Notes under the pieces: model-generated
Seen by the model: the letters and a program-made list of their open reading frames with translations, nothing else
The model's database searches: none
Told to the model about the DNA's origin: nothing
In this document: positions 58,381 to 64,000 of the stretch, piece after piece
How positions within the stretch are numbered: the first letter of the stretch is position 1
How the letters are laid out: every line of letters begins with the position of its first letter
From: Neobacillus ginsengisoli
GTDB taxonomy: Bacteria; Bacillota; Bacilli; Bacillales_B; DSM-18226
Assembly (NCBI RefSeq): GCF_030813055.1
Contig: NZ_JAUSTW010000004.1
Coordinates: forward strand, 62,001 to 126,000
Direction of reading: 5' to 3'
Length of the DNA: 64,000 nucleotides
Made by a program: the position numbers and the translations under genes

Positions 58381-58549
58381 TCTACATTTTTCCTTTCGTG
58401 ACGAAGATATACTACTATAGTAACAATCGTAATAAAGAAAACAAACTTAAATGACTTGGTGAATTTTTATAGTTTTACAAAAATGCGCAAAAAGAAAGTG
58501 CCGTGACTCTCCGAATGAGGATTGGTCCCAGCACTTATTTAATGATCTA

Positions 58550-59170
58550 TTAACTGTTATTATTAGTGGAGCTTCCAGCTTGTCCATTACCTGTCCAAGG
58601 TTTTTGCACTCTAATACTTTTAATTGTCTTTCCATCAGTATCATAATAGATTGATAACGTACTGCCGGTTGTTACTTCATTCAAGCTTAAATTACTTTGA
58701 GTCATTCCATTTTGTCCCCTAGTCATTGTCGTCAATGTAACACCATCAGGGATTACAATCGTTTTCTCTTCACCGGTATATTTCTTCACTCTCATTCCGC
58801 CTCTTCCGGAACCGCCATTACCGCGACCGGTATACCCGCCATTGCCTGAACCATTACCGCCGCTGTTACCTGTCCCGTTGCCTCCGTTGTTACCTGAACC
58901 GCTACCTCCGCTATTGCCTCCATTTTGTCCATTCCGTCTGGACATTTGTGGCATTTCCAGAAGCTTTAAGGTAACTTTATTTCCATTAATTGCAGAGACT
59001 TCACCGTAAACATCCGGTTTCTGAAAACCATTCCTATTCGCATTTGCTCCGTTTCCGTTAGTATTGGATGCAGTAGCCGTTTGACTTGAGTCTTGAGAAT
59101 TGGAACAACCCGCAATAACAAAAATCATCAAGATTGAAACTAATGTTGTAAAAATACGTTTCTTTTTCAT
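58550..59170 (-). CDS. Gly/Asn-rich lipoprotein
   Basis: A 206-aa secreted protein. Signal peptide FTTLVSILMIFVIAGC ends in a lipobox (VIAGC). After a Ser/Asn linker comes KPDVYGEVSAINGNKVTLKL, a low-complexity Gly/Asn/Ser stretch of about 45 residues, then KKYTGEEKTIVIPDGVTLT and a final small beta region (GSTLSIYYDTDGKTIKSIRV). The two beta parts resemble a small OB-like domain split by the Gly-rich insert. No enzyme motif. The ATG at 59170 lies 8 nt after AAGGAG. Confidence 0.75.
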   Translation of the reverse strand: MKKKRIFTTLVSILMIFVIAGCSNSQDSSQTATASNTNGNGANANRNGFQKPDVYGEVSAINGNKVTLKLLEMPQMSRRNGQNGGNSGGSGSGNNGGNGTGNSGGNGSGNGGYTGRGNGGSGRGGMRVKKYTGEEKTIVIPDGVTLTTMTRGQNGMTQSNLSLNEVTTGSTLSIYYDTDGKTIKSIRVQKPWTGNGQAGSSTNNNS

Positions 59171-59251
59171 TTTCAATACTCCTTTTTTATGTGGTTTTTC
59201 AGTAACCTATTATCGTAGATTAATCTTAATTTATCCTTAAAAAATGAAAAA

Positions 59252-59280
59252 AACCTATTAATCTTACAGATTAATAGGTT
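59252..59280 (-). terminator. Terminator of the TerC-family gene
   Basis: AACCTATTAATCT and AGATTAATAGGTT form a perfect 13-bp stem with a 3-nt loop. Seven T residues follow on the minus strand. Confidence 0.9.
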
Positions 59281-59301
59281 GATCATTTAAAAAGGAAAGA
59301 A

Positions 59302-60027
59302 TTATATGGTTGTTTCAGAATTTTTTCTAAATAAGTGAACAATAAAGGTTCCAAAGAAAATCGTAATGATTACACTGAATAATACCATTTCATCCATATG
59401 GAAACCGAATGCCGACACAATCATTTTTACCCCAATAATGGCAATTAGGACAAACCCAGTGGTTTCGAATTCCGGTACTTTTTCAATCAATGCCAGGAAT
59501 AATTGAGCGACCCCTCGCATCATTAAAATCCCCAGAATTCCTCCTATAAATAACACCCATTCTTGATTTGATACACCAAAGGCCGCCATTACACTGTCAA
59601 AGCTAAACGAAATATCCATTAGCTCCACAGTTAAGACAGTTCTCCAGAAGCTCATTATTTGATTTTGAACCTCGTCTTCTTCATCCTTTTTTAGAAATAA
59701 GTTTTGAAAGACAATCAAAAGCAGATAGTGACCGCAGACGATTTTTATCCAAGCAATATGAATTAACGAAACCCCTAAACCAATAACAATCAAGCGAAAA
59801 AAATAGGCGCCAAATATCCCATAGAATAGTGCTTTCTTTCGTTGGGCGTTTGGCAGATGCTTCACCATCACCGCTAAAACCAAGGCGTTATCTGCTGATA
59901 ATAATCCCTCAAGAATAATAAGCGTACTAATAACTCCCCAGCTGGCAGGATCATAAACTACATTTTTAAAAGCCTCTAGTGAAAAAAATGTACTGTAATT
60001 ATTCATTATTCCTTGTAGGAACTCCAT
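59302..60027 (-). CDS. TerC family membrane protein (YceF/YkoY-type)
   Basis: A 241-aa integral membrane protein with about seven helices. LEGLLSADNALVLAVMVKHL and VELMDISFSFDSVMAAFGVS are the two conserved TerC acidic motifs (ADNA and DISFSFDS), which bind metal in the membrane. B. subtilis homologues (MeeF/MeeY) export manganese and help load it on secreted enzymes. The sequence is about 15 aa shorter than YceF. No yybP-ykoY riboswitch was recognised upstream. Monocistronic with a strong terminator. Confidence 0.88.
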   Translation of the reverse strand: MEFLQGIMNNYSTFFSLEAFKNVVYDPASWGVISTLIILEGLLSADNALVLAVMVKHLPNAQRKKALFYGIFGAYFFRLIVIGLGVSLIHIAWIKIVCGHYLLLIVFQNLFLKKDEEDEVQNQIMSFWRTVLTVELMDISFSFDSVMAAFGVSNQEWVLFIGGILGILMMRGVAQLFLALIEKVPEFETTGFVLIAIIGVKMIVSAFGFHMDEMVLFSVIITIFFGTFIVHLFRKNSETTI

Positions 60028-60306
60028 CTGGATTTATATCTCCTTTTTCATTGGTTGATTTACTTCCTGCTTTTATAAGCTATTGCAATTGAAAACTATA
60101 AATTGTTTTAGTGCTTGTCCCGGTTTCGTCTTAATTGGATTATTGTTCTCCTTAATCTAAATATATGAAAGGCCATTGAATATATGTGCTAAAAATATTT
60201 TCTAGAGATTTTCAGTTAGTTTGAAAGTCCCAAAACTTTGGCATTCAGTTTTCCCTTTTTCTTGAAAAGATTAACAAAATAGGTTCAGTCTGCCGTATTA
60301 CGAAGT
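60028..60306. other. Intergenic region upstream of the TerC-family gene
   Basis: AT-rich, presumably containing the promoter of the TerC-family gene on the minus strand. No open frame with a ribosome binding site and no hairpin of note was seen. Confidence 0.4.
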
Positions 60307-60462
60307 GTGGAGGAATTAAAGCTTCTTTTTCCAGATAAAAAAATTACAACCAATGTGGTTTATGAATGGTGTAGGGTGATTGGGTCTAAGAAGATAATAT
60401 ATAGGATTTTACAGAGAAATTTTAAAATTGTAGGGGCTCGAAATTATGCCTTTTACGAGTGA
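60307..60462 (+). CDS. Possible small protein or gene remnant (51 aa)
   Basis: A GTG-started frame encodes EELKLLFPDKKITTNVVYEW, CRVIGSKKIIYRILQRNFKI and a short tail ending in TGA. The middle looks like a helix-turn-helix (VVYEWCRVIGSKKIIYRIL). There is no strong ribosome binding site. It may be the start of a lost DNA-binding gene. Unrecognised. Confidence 0.3.
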   Translation: MEELKLLFPDKKITTNVVYEWCRVIGSKKIIYRILQRNFKIVGARNYAFYE

Positions 60463-60533
60463 AAGGCGGCCTGTGTGGTAAACAAACTCTGTCTTTGCTG
60501 TTTTGAAGGATAGTTCTTTCTTTAGGTATATGA

Positions 60534-60660
60534 GTTTTGTCCTTCAAATCCATTTTCAAGGACAGCTCTTCCTTTTCCAAGAACAGTTTTGTCCTGCAAA
60601 TCCATTTTCAAGGACAGTTTTTCCTTTCCTTAAAACAACTTTGGTCTTCAAATCCACTTC
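60534..60660. repeat. 52-bp-period tandem repeat, locus 2 (about 2.4 units)
   Basis: Units begin near 60534, 60586 and 60638. The first two share GTTTTGTCCT-CAAATCC then ATTTTCAAGGACAG, and the third keeps GTCTTCAAATCCA. TGTCCTTCAAA and TTTCAAGGACA are inverted with one mismatch, giving hairpins. It is the same repeat as at 37958-38062. It lies 100 bp upstream of the RMD1-family gene. Confidence 0.7.
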
Positions 60661-60760
60661 ACTCATGAAATCCACAAAAACTCTACATTATAATAAAATG
60701 TTTTTGGAAAGAATAGAATTAAAATAAGGCATGACCATTTCGCTGAAAAGAGTGATATTA

Positions 60761-61597
60761 ATGAAGGCAATTACCTTTAAAGCATTTGCCATCACGAATG
60801 AAATTGATTTAAACAAAATCGCGATTGACTTCGGGATTCCCAAAAAATTCACCTGGGAAGAGCCATTAATCCTGAAAGGCAACATTTTAAAAAAAATCCT
60901 TAATCAAGAGATGGACGAATCGCAAATGGTTCTGGTTTTCTCCTTTGGCAGTGTTGTCTTTATTAATCACACGCACACCGATGAGATTACCAACTTTTTA
61001 AACTACATCCAATCCTTCGAACCGGACATTGATTTCAAAAATACAGACAGATATACGGATGATTACAGTCTTCACATCAGTGAAACCGAAAACATCGAGT
61101 TGACAGATGAATATGTCGTTGTACCTGAATTTGAGATTTTCTACCCTGAATTAATTTCAACTGTGCTTGCTAAATCGGTGGCACTTGAGAAAACGGAAGA
61201 ACAACTCGGAAAAATTCACGATAAACTCGAAACCATGATCGACCGGCTGGAAAAAGGCAAGCTGAGAATCGGAAATAAGGAATTGGCAAGGACGACTGCA
61301 AAAATTGTAAGGCACGAGTATAACACCCTAGCGTATATCATGATTCTGGATAAACCTGATATTACATGGGCCAGCAGTAATGCCAGCGAATTTTACGACA
61401 GGATGACGGAATTTTTTGAATTGAACGATCGGTATAAGATCTTGAAAAGCAAAACAGAAATTTTATATAACATAATGGATGGTTTTTCCACAATCAGCCA
61501 TTCGATCCGAGGGTTATTTGTTGAATGGATCGTCGTGATTCTCATTGTCATAGAGATTGCTTTGACTATTTTACAAATTGTTGGCTGGTTTTCATGA
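60761..61597 (+). CDS. RMD1/DUF155 family protein
   Basis: A 278-aa protein. The N-terminal half has MVLVFSFGSVVFINHTHTDE, the hallmark of the DUF155 (RMD1/Sif2) family, then VLAKSVALEKTEEQLGKIHD, a coiled-coil-rich region, and a C-terminal membrane helix (VVILIVIEIALTILQIVGWF). Eukaryotic members are mitochondrial; bacterial ones are unstudied. The ATG at 60761 follows AAAAGAGTG; the frame is open for 10 codons upstream. Confidence 0.8.
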   Translation: MKAITFKAFAITNEIDLNKIAIDFGIPKKFTWEEPLILKGNILKKILNQEMDESQMVLVFSFGSVVFINHTHTDEITNFLNYIQSFEPDIDFKNTDRYTDDYSLHISETENIELTDEYVVVPEFEIFYPELISTVLAKSVALEKTEEQLGKIHDKLETMIDRLEKGKLRIGNKELARTTAKIVRHEYNTLAYIMILDKPDITWASSNASEFYDRMTEFFELNDRYKILKSKTEILYNIMDGFSTISHSIRGLFVEWIVVILIVIEIALTILQIVGWFS

Positions 61598-61639
61598 AAA
61601 CCGTATAGGTTCAAGAGAAATGTTGCTATTTCATACGAA

Positions 61640-61673
61640 AACGACCCCCGTTTGAATGAATCCGGGAGTCGTT
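61640..61673. terminator. Hairpin terminator after the RMD1 gene
   Basis: AACGACCCCCG and CGGGAGTCGTT pair with one mismatch between convergent genes. T residues follow on both strands, so it may serve both. Confidence 0.65.
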
Positions 61674-61754
61674 CTGGATTTCTTCTATTCCGCTACTCTG
61701 TGTCCCTATCCGGCTTTTCCTGCTAAGATTCGTGATTTGAATATGGACAGACAA

Positions 61755-61982
61755 CTAAATTTTCTTTTTTACGTCCTCGCGAATTGATTCAATCAAATCT
61801 ACTGATAGGTCTGCCGGAAGTGATGTGCCATCCTGGAAAACCCAGCTATTCATTATTTCAAGGTCTGCTTTTTTAAATGTGATACTATACTCTTTATGAT
61901 TATGAGTAAAATCAACTGTCACATATTCTTCACTGGCAAAATCATCATCGATAATCAAGTGATTAATATCATATAGCTTCAC
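61755..61982 (-). CDS. Hypothetical protein, 75 aa
   Basis: A GTG at 61982 lies 8 nt after AAAGGAG. The acidic product has two beta-rich segments (EEYVTVDFTHNHKEYSITF) and a C-terminal helix (LSVDLIESIREDVKKKI). No signal or membrane helix. It looks like a real small gene of the kind common in bacilli, but I do not recognise the family. Confidence 0.65.
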   Translation of the reverse strand: MKLYDINHLIIDDDFASEEYVTVDFTHNHKEYSITFKKADLEIMNSWVFQDGTSLPADLSVDLIESIREDVKKKI

Positions 61983-62186
61983 ACTGTTTTCTCCTTTAAT
62001 CGTTCATTTATAAAGTATAGAATTTACTTTTTATGAAGGTTTATTCACTTTTAAGGAAGGAATCCATTAAAATGTAAAAGAGGTCCAAGCAATGGACCTC
62101 CTAATAATAAATGTAGTTCTACAAATCTTTCTGAATATATTGCTATTTAAATAGTTTTTATCAAACAAAAGCTTGGCGAAAAATTT

Positions 62187-63629
62187 TTACTCCTGCATTT
62201 TGACGCTAACCTTCCTATTTCGCTTTCCTTCCATTTCATTTTCTGACTTTCCGTTATTTTTAATAAAAAAGGAAAGGATGAGACCCAGTAACGAAAGAAT
62301 CGAAACCACCATAAAGGCCACATTGGCTCCGTACATTTCCGGATAGGAAATCTCCGGGCGCTGCTTTGCTGTTTCGGCCGTTGTTGTCATGACCGTGACA
62401 AGAATAGCAGTACCCACTGAGGCAGCGATCATTTTCATCGTATTATCCATGGCAGCTCCATGTGGAATTAACCGTTTTGGCAACTGGTTTAATGCAGATG
62501 TTGCGACAGGCATCATGACCATTGAAAGACCAAACATTCTGATCCCGTATAAGGCTGTAATGTAGGTCATTGTAGTGGCAGGGCCTAAATTTGTAAAAGC
62601 AAACGAAGAAGCTGTTAAAATCGTTAAGCCGATCATCACTAACCATCTTGCGCCGACTTTATCAAACACTCTCCCTATAATAGGTGCCATCAGCCCGCTA
62701 ATTAGCGCACCGGGTAATAGTGCCAGACCGGCCTCGAATGCAGAAAATCCCCTCATGTGCTGCATAAATAAAGGTATTATCGTCTCTGCCCCAATTAATC
62801 CCATAAAGCCAATCATTCCTATGATAATCGCGAAAGGGAAAATTGAGTATTTAAATACTCCAAATTCAAGCATTGGATGGTTCAATCGTAACTGCCTGAA
62901 AATAAACAAGACCAGTGACAACCCGCCGATGCCAAGAGAAAGAAGCGTAGACGAATTTGACCAGCCATAATTTCCTGCACATGAGAATCCATAAAGAAGT
63001 CCGCCGAAACCAACCGAAGATAAAAGAATGGAAATAACATCGACTTTTGGTTTGGAAACCTCTGTTACATTTTTTAAAGCGAAATAAGCGACAAAAATAT
63101 CGATTAGTGCAATAGGAAAAATAATAAAAAATAAAACTCTCCATGAATAATGCGACGTTACCCATCCGGACAATGCCGGACCAATTGCCGGGGCAAATGA
63201 AATGACAAGGCCGACCAACCCCATGGCTGCTCCGCGTCTGTTCTTAGGAAAAATCATCAAAAATACCGTTTGCATTAAGGGAAGCATGATCCCTGCTCCG
63301 CAAGACTGAATGACCCTTCCAAGTAAGAGTATTTCAAAATTGGGAGCAAATCCCCCCACCAATGTACCGACCGCAAAAATACTCATAGCTGATAAAAACA
63401 GCTGTCTTGTTGTAAACCGTTCTAATAGAAATGCACTAACAGGAATCATGATTCCGTTCACCAACATAAAAACAGTTGTAAGCCATTGCGCACTATTGGC
63501 AGTTATGTTCATTTCATTCATAATCGGAGGTATTGCTGTGATCATCAGTGTTTGATTCAATATCGCAATGAAAGTTCCTGCAAGCAATAGCGCCACAATT
63601 GTGGACTGCTTATTACTTGGTATTGCCAT
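62187..63629 (-). CDS. lmrB: DHA2-family multidrug efflux MFS transporter, LmrB-like
   Basis: A 480-aa, 14-TM drug:proton antiporter. TM1 GTFIAILNQTLMITAIPPIM, loop FLLERFTTRQLF, motif C LVGLVISFAPAIGPALSGWV, and TM region GAETIIPLFMQHMRGFSAFE followed by GLALLPGALISGLMAPIIGR. Length and sequence fit B. subtilis LmrB (lincomycin/puromycin resistance). No TetR/MarR regulator is adjacent. The start follows a GGGGG-containing site. It is the intact relative of the fragment at 20511-20854. Confidence 0.85.
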   Translation of the reverse strand: MAIPSNKQSTIVALLLAGTFIAILNQTLMITAIPPIMNEMNITANSAQWLTTVFMLVNGIMIPVSAFLLERFTTRQLFLSAMSIFAVGTLVGGFAPNFEILLLGRVIQSCGAGIMLPLMQTVFLMIFPKNRRGAAMGLVGLVISFAPAIGPALSGWVTSHYSWRVLFFIIFPIALIDIFVAYFALKNVTEVSKPKVDVISILLSSVGFGGLLYGFSCAGNYGWSNSSTLLSLGIGGLSLVLFIFRQLRLNHPMLEFGVFKYSIFPFAIIIGMIGFMGLIGAETIIPLFMQHMRGFSAFEAGLALLPGALISGLMAPIIGRVFDKVGARWLVMIGLTILTASSFAFTNLGPATTMTYITALYGIRMFGLSMVMMPVATSALNQLPKRLIPHGAAMDNTMKMIAASVGTAILVTVMTTTAETAKQRPEISYPEMYGANVAFMVVSILSLLGLILSFFIKNNGKSENEMEGKRNRKVSVKMQE

Positions 63630-63746
63630 ACATCCAACCCCCTAATTCTTTTTCATTTTCATTTCTAAAATGAGAACAAGCATCATCCCTAGCCTTCATT
63701 GCTATCGTACTTTTACAGATTACTTGATTTTGCCTTTAAATTCCAA

Positions 63747-64000
63747 TTAAATGCTTTGAAACTCATTCCTTATTTTTTCCGGAATCCAGGATAACTTATT
63801 CGAAAGTTTCACAACTTCTCCGATTACAATCATCGCCGGATTGGTAATTTGATTGCTTTTTACCACATCTACGATCGTTTCAAGGGTACCGATAACCGTT
63901 CGTTGATAATCTGTTGTTCCTTGTTCTATAACAGCGATAGGAGTATGAGCATCCTTTCCGCAGGATTGCAGCTCACTACAAATATAGGGAAGGTGTTTGA
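63747..64000 (-). CDS. Uroporphyrinogen-III C-methyltransferase, C-terminal part (cut by window edge)
   Basis: The frame ends at TAA (63747) and runs to the window edge. It shows TPIAVIEQGTTDYQRTVIGT, then NPAMIVIGEVVKLSNKLSW, the C-terminal end of SAM-dependent uroporphyrinogen-III methyltransferases (SUMT), which start siroheme or cobalamin synthesis. The start and the SAM-binding Gly-rich loop are outside the window. Neighbouring nitrite/sulfite reductase genes cannot be seen. Confidence 0.8.
   Translation of the reverse strand, partial: KHLPYICSELQSCGKDAHTPIAVIEQGTTDYQRTVIGTLETIVDVVKSNQITNPAMIVIGEVVKLSNKLSWIPEKIRNEFQSI

Noticed and set aside
59302..60110. yybP-ykoY manganese riboswitch before the TerC gene
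   Set aside because: I looked for its conserved loops upstream of 60027 and did not see them.

Overview
The window reads as chromosome of an aerobic, spore-former-type Bacillaceae (Bacillus or Neobacillus-like). The evidence is low G+C, strong AGGAGG-type ribosome binding sites, CcpA cre-like sites, a Bacillus-type iol operon with IolR-type repressors, RocB/RocE-, PatA-, LmrB- and TerC-like proteins, and rho-independent terminators after most genes. Most genes lie on the minus strand. No rRNA, tRNA or CRISPR array was seen.

Region 1 (1-17.0 kb) is an inositol and sugar catabolism block. The core operon iolA-iolB-iolC-iolD-iolJ is read leftwards (13021 to 6704). Upstream of it are a YusQ-like tautomerase, an IolH-like TIM-barrel protein and two near-identical IolR repressors. 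Their promoter regions carry tandem 11-bp AACCAA-type operators and cre sites. Further left are an MFS exporter/importer, an AraC regulator, a TIM-barrel isomerase with a Gfo/Idh dehydrogenase, and an IolT-like transporter cut by the window edge. Neither iolE nor a canonical iolG is visible. A 185-bp MITE with 12-bp inverted ends and a perfect 8-bp target duplication lies between the MFS gene and iolJ.

Region 2 (17.0-30.7 kb) is accessory and decaying. It holds a broken phaP fragment diverging from a PhaR/phasin-like gene with a basic tail, His-rich small proteins, a frameshifted integrase remnant, an MFS fragment, two polysaccharide deacetylases, DUF456 and DUF4317 proteins, a deleted amine oxidase and an nhaK-type antiporter broken by one in-frame TGA.

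Region 3 (30.9-38.7 kb) covers nucleotide and serine metabolism. It has guaC, psuG with two divergent HTH-PfkB kinase fusions that share paired operators, a HAD phosphatase, and a phosphoglycerate dehydrogenase behind a ZTP riboswitch and terminator. A 52-bp tandem repeat follows; its relatives recur near 60.6 kb.

Region 4 (38.7-45.5 kb) is a signalling cluster: hybrid kinase, CheR methyltransferase, receiver-PAS-kinase, and a membrane-anchored sugar-binding protein without an ABC transporter. Its architecture recalls RsbK/RsbM of Bacillus cereus.

Region 5 (46-64 kb) holds amino-acid and organic-acid metabolism: threonine aldolase, a dihydrouridine synthase, rocB with a RocE-like permease, a GntR/FCD regulator, and an RraA-MFS-aminotransferase operon with a GntR-type operator. 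It ends with an LLM oxidoreductase, a Gly/Asn-rich lipoprotein, a TerC metal transporter, an RMD1 protein, LmrB-like efflux and the end of a uroporphyrinogen-III methyltransferase gene. All functional names are inferred from recognised sequence motifs and context; no database search was run.
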